Of a stretch of 64,000 nucleotides of DNA, positions 7,219-15,818 are shown piece after piece. Position 1 is the stretch's first letter, and every line of letters starts with the position of its first letter. Source of the stretch: JACVRN01 sp963715565 (lineage in GTDB: Bacteria > Acidobacteriota > Blastocatellia > Pyrinomonadales > Pyrinomonadaceae). A model generated the notes under the pieces. The model was not told the origin of the DNA, made no database searches, and saw only the letters and a list, made by a program, of their open reading frames with translations. The stretch lies in NCBI GenBank assembly GCA_963715565.1, contig OY970256.1, forward strand, positions 868,001 through 932,000. Direction: 5' to 3'. Made by a program: the position numbers and the translations under genes.

Positions 7219-8975
7219 CAGGCAACGCCCTCTATCTGGTCTTCCAGCTCCGAGAATATCTCGCGCAGCCGTTCTATCGTCCCCGCTTCCGCTTCCCAGA
7301 ACCCGCGCCCCTCTGCTTCGAGCAATCGCCCCACAAGCGAGCGCGCGGAGTGCGGGTTAAGCTCGCGCAGGCGTTCGAGCATCGCATCGTCGAGCAGGAA
7401 AGTTCTGGCAACTTCCGTGTAGACCCAATCGTCCACGGCGTTGGCGGTCGCGCTCCACCCGAAAGTATTGGTGACGTGATTTTCAATCTCGGCCACGCCG
7501 CGAAAACCATGCTTGAGCATTCCCTCGTACCATTTCGGATTTAAAGTCTTGGTGCGCGTTTCCAACCGGACGGTCTCTTCGAGGGTACGCACGCGCGCGT
7601 CCGGTGTGAGCGAGTCCGCGACATAGATGGCTGGCCGCGCGCTGGCACGCTTTTCGACCGCGCGCGACACGCCGCCAAGGTATTCAAAGTAATGATCTAC
7701 GTCCGTGATGCCGACTTCAAAAGAATCTATGTTCTGGTAAGCGGCCTCGACGCGCGAAAGCGCGCGGTCCATGGCGCGTCGTGCTTCCGTTCCTTCCAGA
7801 GCACGCCCTTTTGAATCGCGACCGTAGGCGAAACACTTGCGCGTGACAAAGAGATCGCCGAGCGCGTCCGCAGAGTCCCACACCGAATCCATCACCATGA
7901 AGTTGACGTTCGTGCCATAGTTGCCCGGAGCGTTCGAGAAGACGCGCACCATCGCTTCGTCCATCGCGCACTCTTCGCGCTCCATCTGCTCACGTACATG
8001 CGCGCGCACGTAGTTCATCTCCAAGGGCTCGTCCAGCAGAGCGACGCGGCGCACGGCACGGTCGAGCAATAAAATGGTCGGGCCAAAGAGGTCTCGAAAA
8101 ATCCCGGAGACGGTCATCACCACGTCAACGCGCGGGCGTTTCAACTGTTCGAGCGGGATGACCTCCACGTCGGTCGCGCGATTCAGCGAGTCGCGAACGG
8201 GCCGCACGCCCAACAGCCACAGCGCCTGCGCCACGCCTTCGCCCTCGGTCTTGATGTTATCCAATCCCCACAGCACAAGCGCCATCGCGCGCGGGATGCG
8301 GCCCGTTTCGCGCGTGTGACGCTCAAGCAAGTGATTGACGACCGCTTCAGCACGCGCGTAAGCGATTTCGGACGGCACGACATATGGATTAATGGCGTGT
8401 GTATTGCGGCCCGTGGGCAGTATGTCCGGGTTCTGCACGATGTCCGCGCCCGGCCCCGGCTCTATGTAAGAGCCACGCAAAGCGCGCAAGAGACTTTCCA
8501 TCTCCTGATTGGTCTTTAACCCGGCAGAGATTTTTTCAAGCAAGCGAAAACAGTTTTCGGAATCTACGCTCGTAACCGAAGCGTTCACTTCCAACCAGCT
8601 AATAGCCTCGCTTGCACCCTCTTTAACAAAAACCTCCACGGCGCTTGTTACTATCCGCTCGACCTCTTCGCGCGCCTGTAAAATCTCTTCATCCTCATTG
8701 CTTCTTCGCTGAAGCTCCGTGTAGCTCGCGAGCCCGCGCGCCGCAGCCACAAGGTCCGGCAGAGAGCGCACGCCCTGTTCCGGTCGGTCGAAGGACGCCA
8801 CCATGCGCAGCATGTCAACGTGTGCGCGCTCCTCGTCCACGCGCCCGAAGACATGCAGCCCCGTAGGAATCAGCCGCTGCTCTATCTCCACAACCTGCTC
8901 GTAGAGCGCGAGCACGCGACGGTCTCTCTCTTCGCTCTCACACACCGAGTCCTCTTTATAGCCTTGCGTCGTCAA
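7218..8975 (-). CDS. bchH: Magnesium chelatase H subunit, C-terminal half (split BchH)
   Basis: This 585-residue protein corresponds to the second half of BchH. It contains VEIEQRLIPTGLHVFG at its start, EPGPGADIVQNPDILPTGRN, LVLWGLDNIKTEGEG, GIFRDLFGPTILLLDRA, NYGTNVNFMVMDSVWDS and FEYLGGVSRAV, then the usual C-terminal region. It begins exactly after the inter-half linker of normal BchH. The 5' boundary at 8975 is a TTG overlapping the stop of the BchI-BchD gene (TTGA). A GTG ten codons further in (8945) has a better AGAGGA site 4-5 bases upstream and may be the true start. Tight overlaps on both sides imply translational coupling. It is expected to assemble with the 757-residue N-half into one H subunit. 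Confidence 0.88.
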   Translation of the reverse strand: MTTQGYKEDSVCESEERDRRVLALYEQVVEIEQRLIPTGLHVFGRVDEERAHVDMLRMVASFDRPEQGVRSLPDLVAAARGLASYTELQRRSNEDEEILQAREEVERIVTSAVEVFVKEGASEAISWLEVNASVTSVDSENCFRLLEKISAGLKTNQEMESLLRALRGSYIEPGPGADIVQNPDILPTGRNTHAINPYVVPSEIAYARAEAVVNHLLERHTRETGRIPRAMALVLWGLDNIKTEGEGVAQALWLLGVRPVRDSLNRATDVEVIPLEQLKRPRVDVVMTVSGIFRDLFGPTILLLDRAVRRVALLDEPLEMNYVRAHVREQMEREECAMDEAMVRVFSNAPGNYGTNVNFMVMDSVWDSADALGDLFVTRKCFAYGRDSKGRALEGTEARRAMDRALSRVEAAYQNIDSFEVGITDVDHYFEYLGGVSRAVEKRASARPAIYVADSLTPDARVRTLEETVRLETRTKTLNPKWYEGMLKHGFRGVAEIENHVTNTFGWSATANAVDDWVYTEVARTFLLDDAMLERLRELNPHSARSLVGRLLEAEGRGFWEAEAGTIERLREIFSELEDQIEGVA

Positions 8976-11131
8976 ACCGTTTTGTTCGCCTCCGCTTTCT
9001 CTCTTGAGACTGAAAGTCCCGCTTCTCCAAGGCCGTCCTCAAGCGCCGCCAGCTCTTGCAAAGCGTTCACGCCGTGCGGGAGAAAGACGTAATGGCTGCC
9101 GAGCGTTGAAGCAAGCGCGCGCCCGTCGCCCACACCGGCGAAACGATTCTGCGTATCAACCACCACGCTCGTAATCTTCGACTGCCTGAGCAGCGCGCCC
9201 AGATGTTCCAGCTCCCCTGTGATGAATTTCCGGCGCAGCTCTTTTTCTGAAAATCCATGTGCTTGAAGCGGCACGTTCGCGCGCCCGTCCGTAAACAGGA
9301 GGAGCGTGATTCGCTCGCGGCCCTGTCGTTGCGCGCGCGCGGCTATGTCTAGCGATGCACGGAGCCCCGCCGCGAGCGGCGTGCGGCCTCCGACCGGAAG
9401 CGCATCAAGCAGGCGACGCGCGCGCGACGCGCTGCGGCTCGGCGGCAAAAGAATCTCCGCCGACTCTTCGCGAAAAGAGACCAGCGCCACGCGGTCGCGC
9501 CTGACGTATGACCGCTCAAGTAGATGAGCGAGCGCGCCCTTGGCCTGACGTATGCGGTTCAGGGCCATGCTGCCCGAAGTGTCTACGGCGAAGATAAAGA
9601 GCGTGCCCGTCTTGCGCTTGAAAAGCTTAAAGCGCAAGGCGTCCGCAGGTAGCCGAGAGTCTAAAAGAAAAGGTGCGGCAGCGCGCAACGTTGCGTCCAG
9701 AGCAAGCTTTGCTCCGGGCGCGTGTGTCCGGCTGGCGCGCACGTATCGCCCGCGCAGGCGGTCGAGCGAAGCTTTCGGGGCTGGTCCCTGACGGCGCGCA
9801 GATTCCACAGGCTTCGACTTTCGCCGCCGCCCCGCGTCCTGTCGAGCCGGATTTTCAAGCTCTTTATCGGAGAGACGCGGGCTTAGCTCCGGCGGCGCTT
9901 CCATCTCAACATTTTTGCCGCGCGCGTCTTCGCTAGATTTGTCCGGCTCTTTATCAAAGCTTTCGCTTCGCGGCTCGCTCCCCGCGAAATGGTCCTCTTC
10001 CAAATCATCCTGCTTGACTGAGCGCGCGGCGGTTGTCGTCCTCTCGTCGGCGCTCGCCGGGAAAGATTTTTCCAGAGCCTGCTCTATGCGTGAGCCTCCC
10101 GGCGTCTGGTCCAGCGGGTCTCTACGCAGGCGATGACGCAAGGCCATCACGGCCACGCGGCGCACGTCTTCATCCGTGACCACGCGTCTTCCTTCAAACG
10201 CGGCGAGCGCACGCGCGCCGCGCGCAATCGTCAGCTCGCCACGATGGCCGTCCACTTCCAAATGAGCGCAAAGCTCCGCGATGCGACGCAAAGTTTCGCG
10301 CTCGATTTTAACTTCGTGAGCGTTGCGGCGTGCGCGCTCGATTCGACGGCGAAGATTATTCTGCTCGCTTTCCCACGACGCGCGAAATGCCCCGGCGTCG
10401 CGCTCGAACGCCTCGCGCCGCTCCACAATCATTAAACGCTCGTCCAGCTCAGTGGTCGTGCGAATCTCTACGTGCAGGCCGAAGCGGTCAAGAAGCTGCG
10501 GGCGCAGTTCGCCCTCTTCTGGATTGCCCGAGCCGACGAGGACAAAGCTCGAAGGATGCTCTACGGAGATGCCTTCGCGCTCGACCATGTTGACGCCCGT
10601 GGCCGCCACGTCGAGCAACAAATCAACCAGATGGTCTTCCAGAAGATTGACTTCGTCTATGTATAAAAATCCGCGATGCGCGCGGGCGAGCAAGCCGGGC
10701 TCGAAAGCCTTGACGCCTTCCGCCAGCGCGCGCTCGATGTCAATCGTGCCGCACACGCGGTCTTCGGTTGCGCCGAGCGGAAGGTCTACGACGGGGACGG
10801 GAGCACGCTCGCGCACTAGCTTTTCATCTTTATCAAGACGCGCCGCGCAATCCGCGCAAAGACTTTCTTCATCCTTTGGGTCGCAGCCGTAAAGACAACC
10901 TCGCACGCGCGTCATTTGCGGCAGCAGGTCTGCCAGAGCGCGCACGGCTGTTGATTTTCCAGTGCCGCGATGTCCCATAATGAGCACGCCGCCCACACGC
11001 GGCTCAATCACATTCAGGATGAGCGCAAGCTTCATCATGTCCTGGCCGACAATGGCCGCGAAAGGATAGACGAGACGCCGGGAGACTCCCCTTCGCTGTA
11101 GAGTTTTATGCGACTGGCGCTTGGTTTTCAT
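8972..11131 (-). CDS. bchID: Fused chelatase ATPase/VWA subunit (BchI-BchD fusion)
   Basis: This 719-residue protein has a BchI-like AAA+ ATPase at about residues 20-370. Walker A GHRGTGKS is at 53-60, the Walker B region FLYIDE at 155-160, and SGNPEEGELRPQLLDRFG follows. An acidic, low-complexity linker leads to a BchD-like VWA domain with MIDAS motif DTSGS at about 517-521 and a FTDGR segment near 614. A four-cysteine insert (C79, C83, C92, C95) looks more like the ChlI/D fusions found with cobaltochelatases than plant or cyanobacterial ChlI. It should supply ATP hydrolysis to the H subunit. It is the first gene of the operon and overlaps the bchH C-half. No good ribosome site precedes the ATG. 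The metal (Mg or Co) remains open. Confidence 0.85.
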   Translation of the reverse strand: MKTKRQSHKTLQRRGVSRRLVYPFAAIVGQDMMKLALILNVIEPRVGGVLIMGHRGTGKSTAVRALADLLPQMTRVRGCLYGCDPKDEESLCADCAARLDKDEKLVRERAPVPVVDLPLGATEDRVCGTIDIERALAEGVKAFEPGLLARAHRGFLYIDEVNLLEDHLVDLLLDVAATGVNMVEREGISVEHPSSFVLVGSGNPEEGELRPQLLDRFGLHVEIRTTTELDERLMIVERREAFERDAGAFRASWESEQNNLRRRIERARRNAHEVKIERETLRRIAELCAHLEVDGHRGELTIARGARALAAFEGRRVVTDEDVRRVAVMALRHRLRRDPLDQTPGGSRIEQALEKSFPASADERTTTAARSVKQDDLEEDHFAGSEPRSESFDKEPDKSSEDARGKNVEMEAPPELSPRLSDKELENPARQDAGRRRKSKPVESARRQGPAPKASLDRLRGRYVRASRTHAPGAKLALDATLRAAAPFLLDSRLPADALRFKLFKRKTGTLFIFAVDTSGSMALNRIRQAKGALAHLLERSYVRRDRVALVSFREESAEILLPPSRSASRARRLLDALPVGGRTPLAAGLRASLDIAARAQRQGRERITLLLFTDGRANVPLQAHGFSEKELRRKFITGELEHLGALLRQSKITSVVVDTQNRFAGVGDGRALASTLGSHYVFLPHGVNALQELAALEDGLGEAGLSVSREKAEANKTV

Positions 11132-11436
11132 GAATTAACTGGCAGGCACGCACTTCGCTTGCTTTCAGCCCGATTGATTGAAGCGCACACTATTTAACCG
11201 AAAAGCATGCGGGTGAGCAAGGAGGATTTGAAAAGTGGGTTGATAAATACGAGTTGACGAGCGCGTGGGTGACAAACGCGACGGCTCTCGGTTATGATTG
11301 TGCTTCCAATCACCGTTCGGGCCTCGAAGAGGCTGTAGCAGCGTCGGCTCTAAAGTTATTTGCGTTTCAGGCTCTCTGGTCTTTTCGGGTTCGGAAGATT
11401 TGATGCATTCATCCCTTTCTTCAAAATTACAATCTA
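11132..11436. other. Divergent intergenic region, 305 bp
   Basis: This region lies between the start of the chelatase operon (minus) and the start of the ResB gene (plus), so both promoters are expected here. No riboswitch, B12-box-like element, repeat or RNA gene was recognised. A TTGACG word occurs near 11254 without a matching -10 at standard distance. Confidence 0.4.
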
Positions 11437-12975
11437 ATGTCTGCTGTCGAAGAAACTAAAAACGAAGCAACTGTCCAATCCCCTGTGAAAGCGCCCCCCC
11501 AGAGCGGCGTGAGTTTGTCCGGTGCGCTACAGAAGCTGATTGCGCTCCTCAGCTCCGTCCGGTTCGGCGTGACTCTGCTCGTCCTGCTCGTCATCGCCAG
11601 CATGATCGGCATGCTCGTCATGCAGCAGAACGTCGAAGGCTTTGACAAGTATTACGTCGAGCTGATGCCTTCGACTCGATTGCTGTTCGGGACGCTGGGG
11701 TTTTTCGACATTTATCACACGTGGTATTTCAACACGCTGCTGCTGGTCCTATCCTTGAACATCGTGCTCGCGTCGATTGACCGCTTCCCGACTTCATGGC
11801 GCTTCGTCAAGCACAAGAAGCTGGAGGCGGGCCGCAATTTTCTGCGTGGCCAGCAGCAGCACGAAATCGTTGCGGTAGCGTCCGGCAATCTGAGCGCCGT
11901 AGCGGAAAAGACGCGCGACGCTTTTCGCCGCGAGGGTCTCCGCACAAAGCTCACGGAGCGCGACGGGCGCGCATATCTTTTCGGAGAGCGCGGAACATGG
12001 AACCGGCTGGGCTACTTGGCTGTGCACGTCGGGCTGCTGACTATTTTTCTGGGCGGCTTTCTGACAACGCAGCTCGGGCGAGACGGTCAAATGCCGCTCA
12101 CGCCCGGAATGACCACGAGCGAGATGGTCAACTTGCAGTTCGAGCTGGACGACGAGCTGAAGATAACGAAAATCCCTGTCGGGCTGCCCTTCACGGTCAT
12201 CTGCACGGACATCCAGCAGAAGCTGATAAAAAAAGACGGCTCGATCATGGCGAACAACACCATCGATTGGCTGACGCGCATCAGGATTAAGGATGAGTAC
12301 GGCGAGCGTGAAGCTGTCGTGCAGTTGAACAGGCCGTTCGACTATCGCGGCTATCGCTTTTTTCAGGCCAGCTTTATCTCGCAAGGCAGCGCGCGCAACA
12401 TAAGCCTGCGCCTTACTTCGCAGGCGGACGGGTCCACACAGGACGTGGTGATTCCGCGCAACGGCTCTGCACAGCTTGCAGACGGGACGCGTCTTGATTA
12501 CGTGGACTTCTTCCCTGACTTCCGCATTATCAACGGCAAGCCCGACACGGAATCCGGCGACTACAACAACCCGGCAGCCGTCCTCAAAGTGACAACGCCC
12601 GAGGGGCAGCAGCTTCAGGCTTACGCCTTCGCGATGGAGTTGCCGTCGGGTGCGCCCGTCGGAGCACCCGTGGGCGGCTACAAGTATCGCATCATGGATT
12701 TTGAGAAAGTTCCTTACGCGCACGTGCTTGCCGTACAGAAAGACCCCGGTCGAATCACCTTTTACGTGGGCGGCGCGCTTCTTATACTGGCGCTGTGCGC
12801 AGTCTTCTTCTTTTCACACCAGCGCGTGTGGGCGCTTCTTGAAAAAAATGAAGACGGCCACGTAGAAGTCATCCTCGGCGGCAACACCAACCGCAACAAG
12901 CTCGGGTTTGAAGACCGCTTCAAGAAATTGGCCGGAGAAATCAACGGCCAGACGCGAAAGGTAGAGCACTCATGA
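11437..12975 (+). CDS. resB: ResB/CcsB-like System II cytochrome c biogenesis protein
   Basis: This 512-residue membrane protein belongs to the ResB family, which with CcsA exports heme and ligates it to apocytochromes c outside the membrane. Helices lie at about 42-62 (VRFGVTLLVLLVIASMIGMLV), 100-118 and 185-205. A large extracytoplasmic domain follows, then a last helix near 450 (ITFYVGGALLILALCAVFFF) and a short cytoplasmic tail. The family signature region around the first helix (SSVRFG...MIGML) is present. The stop overlaps the start of ccsA by four bases (ATGA), so the pair is translationally coupled. No Shine-Dalgarno sequence is evident. Its target cytochromes could include the complex encoded at the window start. 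Confidence 0.88.
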   Translation: MSAVEETKNEATVQSPVKAPPQSGVSLSGALQKLIALLSSVRFGVTLLVLLVIASMIGMLVMQQNVEGFDKYYVELMPSTRLLFGTLGFFDIYHTWYFNTLLLVLSLNIVLASIDRFPTSWRFVKHKKLEAGRNFLRGQQQHEIVAVASGNLSAVAEKTRDAFRREGLRTKLTERDGRAYLFGERGTWNRLGYLAVHVGLLTIFLGGFLTTQLGRDGQMPLTPGMTTSEMVNLQFELDDELKITKIPVGLPFTVICTDIQQKLIKKDGSIMANNTIDWLTRIRIKDEYGEREAVVQLNRPFDYRGYRFFQASFISQGSARNISLRLTSQADGSTQDVVIPRNGSAQLADGTRLDYVDFFPDFRIINGKPDTESGDYNNPAAVLKVTTPEGQQLQAYAFAMELPSGAPVGAPVGGYKYRIMDFEKVPYAHVLAVQKDPGRITFYVGGALLILALCAVFFFSHQRVWALLEKNEDGHVEVILGGNTNRNKLGFEDRFKKLAGEINGQTRKVEHS

Positions 12976-14600
12976 GCGAAGTTTTAGAACAACCTCAACT
13001 CGCCGTTCCTGAAATCGGGCTCCGAACATCCATGCTCGGCTACTTGCCCGCCGTGCTGGCGATTGCGGGCTCGATTCTCGTCGTCATCCTGCGCTGGCAG
13101 ATGGGCGGAGCGGGTTTTATCTCGGACGGCGCGATGATGATGCTGGCGCTGGCTTGTTACCTGACGGCAGCCGTCTTTTACCTGACGAACCTCTATGCTC
13201 CTTCGGAGATGGCGCAGAAGGTCGGGCTGTGGATGACTACGGCGGGCGTCTTCTTCAACCTGTCTAGCTGGGGCGTGCGCTGGCTCGCAGCGCATGACCG
13301 CGAGCTGGCAATCTTGCAGCGTAACGGTTACGGGCCGGAACAGATGCCCTGGTTCTTCCGCTACATTCCGTTTGCCAATCTTTATGATTTGAGCCTCGCG
13401 TTTGCTTTTGGCGCAGGGATAACAACTCTACTGATAGCGCACCGGAAGAACTTCCGCTTCTTAGGCGCGATTTCTTTGCCGCTCGCTTCTTTGATTCTGC
13501 TGCTGGCGCGTTTTATAGGCGACGAGTTTATAGACCTGCCGCCTATACTTGATTCCTACTGGCGGCCCATACACGTCGGCGTGGCTTCGCTCTCCTACGG
13601 TGTGGCGCTCGTGTGCTTCGCCGTCGCGGTCATCTACTTACTGAAGGACGGCGTGAAGACGGAAGCGATGGCTATCTGGTCGAGCATCTTCGGCCTTGCC
13701 GTCATAGCCACGGTGAGCCGCTTTTCCGTCATCCCTTCTCTGACCTACAGCGCCTCTCTCTTTATGCCGAGCGGCGCGGGCGGGCGCGGGCGTCCAGTGC
13801 CTCTGCGCGTGGACATCCCGTGGGTGGGGCCGCTCCTGTTTCTCACGGCGCTGCTACTGTTGGCGGCCATCGTCCTCTTCTGGATTTATCTTTCAAAAAA
13901 GAACGAGAAGGCGCGCGCGTGGGGTCATTTAATCTTGAAGCTCTCGCTCGTGGCTCAGGCTTCGGCCATAGCCTTTTTGGTTTCCGGCGTGAAAACTATG
14001 ACGGACGTGTGGCCGCGTTTGCAGGCGAAGCTTTCGGCTGACCCGCAAAGTTATCAACGACTGGGCCAGTGGATTGCTGAACAGCAGGGGTTAAAGGCAA
14101 ACGAGATTGCGCAAGTCGCGCCGGAACGTTTGGAGATGGCGGCCAGAGAATTTCTGACGCAGAGCGGCCCGAAGCTATACCTTAGCATCAACGCCAACCC
14201 GGTCGAGCTGGCGGCTTTTATCACGGCCTTTGCCGCGACGCTCTTTGTCATCATCTTTAGCTTCCGCACGGAGAAGCTACGACTGGCTCTCCCGTCGAAA
14301 GAAAAGCTGGACAGCCTGATGTACAAAACGGGCTCGGTCGCTTTCGCTGGCTTAGCCATCCTCTTGATAACGGGCGCGGTGTGGGCCAACGAATCGTGGG
14401 GACGTTACTGGGGATGGGACTCCAAGGAGACGGGCGCGCTCGTCGCGTGGCTGACCTACGCGGCATTCCTGCACACGCGGATTTCCAGAGGATGGAAGGG
14501 ACGCTCCTCGGCCTACTTCGCCATCGCCGGATTCCTGCTCGTGATTTTTACATATCTAGGTGTGAGCTACTTGCTGCCGGGGCTGCACTCTTACGCGTAA
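12972..14600 (+). CDS. ccsA: CcsA/ResC-type cytochrome c synthase subunit
   Basis: This 542-residue polytopic protein has many transmembrane helices and, near its C-terminus, the tryptophan-rich heme-handling motif WGRYWGWDSKETGALVAW with flanking histidines, the WWD signature of CcsA/CcmC/CcmF proteins. It handles heme at the outer face of the cytoplasmic membrane in System II maturation with ResB. A long soluble loop of about 100 residues (near 340-410) interrupts the helices and is larger than in short CcsA proteins. It overlaps resB by four bases and is followed by two small genes likely in the same transcript. Confidence 0.9.
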   Translation: MSEVLEQPQLAVPEIGLRTSMLGYLPAVLAIAGSILVVILRWQMGGAGFISDGAMMMLALACYLTAAVFYLTNLYAPSEMAQKVGLWMTTAGVFFNLSSWGVRWLAAHDRELAILQRNGYGPEQMPWFFRYIPFANLYDLSLAFAFGAGITTLLIAHRKNFRFLGAISLPLASLILLLARFIGDEFIDLPPILDSYWRPIHVGVASLSYGVALVCFAVAVIYLLKDGVKTEAMAIWSSIFGLAVIATVSRFSVIPSLTYSASLFMPSGAGGRGRPVPLRVDIPWVGPLLFLTALLLLAAIVLFWIYLSKKNEKARAWGHLILKLSLVAQASAIAFLVSGVKTMTDVWPRLQAKLSADPQSYQRLGQWIAEQQGLKANEIAQVAPERLEMAAREFLTQSGPKLYLSINANPVELAAFITAFAATLFVIIFSFRTEKLRLALPSKEKLDSLMYKTGSVAFAGLAILLITGAVWANESWGRYWGWDSKETGALVAWLTYAAFLHTRISRGWKGRSSAYFAIAGFLLVIFTYLGVSYLLPGLHSYA

Positions 14601-14618
14601 AATCTGGAGGTTCAGCTT

Positions 14619-14837
14619 ATGCCTAAGGCTCTGAGAAAGGTCGCGGATTGCAGGCTCTATCCAAGCGAGAAGAACTGCACGCTGACGATTTCGGGGACGG
14701 AAGAAGAGGTGCTTGACGCGGCTGTGCAGCACGCCGTTTCGGCCCACGGACACGAGGACACGCCGGAGTTGCGCGAGGAAATCCGCGCGATACTGAAGGA
14801 CGAAGCAGATTCAGAAGAGACTGCGCAAGCGGGTTAA
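14619..14837 (+). CDS. DUF1059-type small protein
   Basis: This 72-residue protein has the compact DUF1059 pattern: a CRLYPSEKNCTLTISGTEEEVLDAAVQHAVSAHGHED core with two cysteines and paired histidines, followed by an acidic helix. Family members are called small metal-binding proteins, but the biochemical role is unclear. A GGAGG site lies 8 bases before the ATG. It sits 18 bases after ccsA and 2 bases before the TPR gene, so it is part of the cytochrome-maturation operon. A link to heme or metal handling is inferred from position only. Confidence 0.75.
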   Translation: MPKALRKVADCRLYPSEKNCTLTISGTEEEVLDAAVQHAVSAHGHEDTPELREEIRAILKDEADSEETAQAG

Positions 14838-14839
14838 AG

Positions 14840-15592
14840 ATGAGTAAAGAGAACGTACTGTTTACACTGGTCGGGCTGCTGCTGGGCTTTATAGTCGGTT
14901 TTATCTTTGCCAATTCCGCGAACCAGCGCGAGACAACAACGCGCACGGCTGCGGCTGCACAGTCGCAATCGCAGATGAATCTTCCGCCGGACCACCCGCA
15001 GGTTGCTTCCAACGCGGTGCGCGACCAACCGGACCCGGAAGCGATGCAGGCCGCCGTGCAGGTAGAGCTTGATAAGGCGCGAAGCGAACCGAATAACTTT
15101 GACGCACAGAAGCGCGCGGGCGAGCTTTTCTACCAGATTAAGCGCTGGGACGAAGCGATTGAGTTCTGGCTCAAGGCCAACCAGCTCAAGCCCGACGATT
15201 ACGAAACGATTGTTCACATAGGCAACGCCTACTTCGAGGCCGGGAAGTATGAGCGCGCCGAGCAGTGGTACACGAGCGCGCTCCTGAAGAAGCCGGACGA
15301 CATCAACGTCCGCACAGATTTAGGCACAACCTTCATGGCGCGCATCCCGCCGGATTTCGACCGCGCCATCAAGGAATACCGCCGCTCGCTGGAAACAAAT
15401 CCCAACCACGAGCAGACGCTTCACAATCTGGTCATCGCCTACACCAAAAAGGGACAGGCCAAAGAGGCGCGCGAGATGCTCGCACGTCTGGAAAAAGTCA
15501 GCCCCAACAACCCTGACCTCCCGCAGATGCGCTCGCAGTTAGAAGCTTTGAACAGTGGACAGCCTCCCGCGACCGCCAAAGGCAAAAGTTAG
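14840..15592 (+). CDS. Membrane-anchored TPR protein (NrfG/CcmH-tail-like)
   Basis: This 250-residue protein has an N-terminal membrane anchor (residues 6-25, VLFTLVGLLLGFIVGFIFAN) and a polar Gln/Ser linker. About four TPR units run from about 75 to 235, with typical W-x(2)-A-x(3)-Y/F and P-x-D spacing (WDEAIEFWLKANQLKPDD, YERAEQWYTSALLKKPDD). TPR proteins of this shape, such as NrfG and the CcmH/CycH C-terminus, chaperone apocytochromes. Being last in the ResB-CcsA operon supports that idea. The direct partner is unknown. Confidence 0.75.
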   Translation: MSKENVLFTLVGLLLGFIVGFIFANSANQRETTTRTAAAAQSQSQMNLPPDHPQVASNAVRDQPDPEAMQAAVQVELDKARSEPNNFDAQKRAGELFYQIKRWDEAIEFWLKANQLKPDDYETIVHIGNAYFEAGKYERAEQWYTSALLKKPDDINVRTDLGTTFMARIPPDFDRAIKEYRRSLETNPNHEQTLHNLVIAYTKKGQAKEAREMLARLEKVSPNNPDLPQMRSQLEALNSGQPPATAKGKS

Positions 15593-15631
15593 ATAATCCT
15601 TGTTCGACATCAGCGAGCAATGCCCAAGCGT

Positions 15632-15817
15632 AGCCCCGTAAGGGGCGACATATCAGTAGCCCACGGCGTGAGCCGTGGGAACAGGCAATGAATAAATAAT
15701 CAAGCCCCGTAGGGGCGACATAGATTGATGTCGCCCCTACGGGGCTTCAAATAATGGTGACGACGTTGTCCCGGCACTGACGTGCCGGGCTACTGATATG
15801 ACGCCCCTTGCGGGGCT
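15632..15817. repeat. Four-hairpin compound repeat element, copy 1 (about 186 bp)
   Basis: The outer arms AGCCCCGTAAGGGGCGACAT and ATGACGCCCCTTGCGGGGCT pair with each other. Inside are three more hairpins: CCCACGGCGTGAGCCGTGGG, a long central one around AAGCCCCGTAGGGGCGACAT, and CCCGGCACTGACGTGCCGGG. A second copy in the opposite orientation lies at 40726-40912. This copy fills the gap between convergent genes (TPR and GH15). The architecture resembles REP/BIME elements. Confidence 0.85.
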
Positions 15818-15818
15818 G

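Noticed and set aside
11132..11436. Search for a cobalamin or other riboswitch before the chelatase operon
   Set aside because: No conserved box was recognised on either strand.
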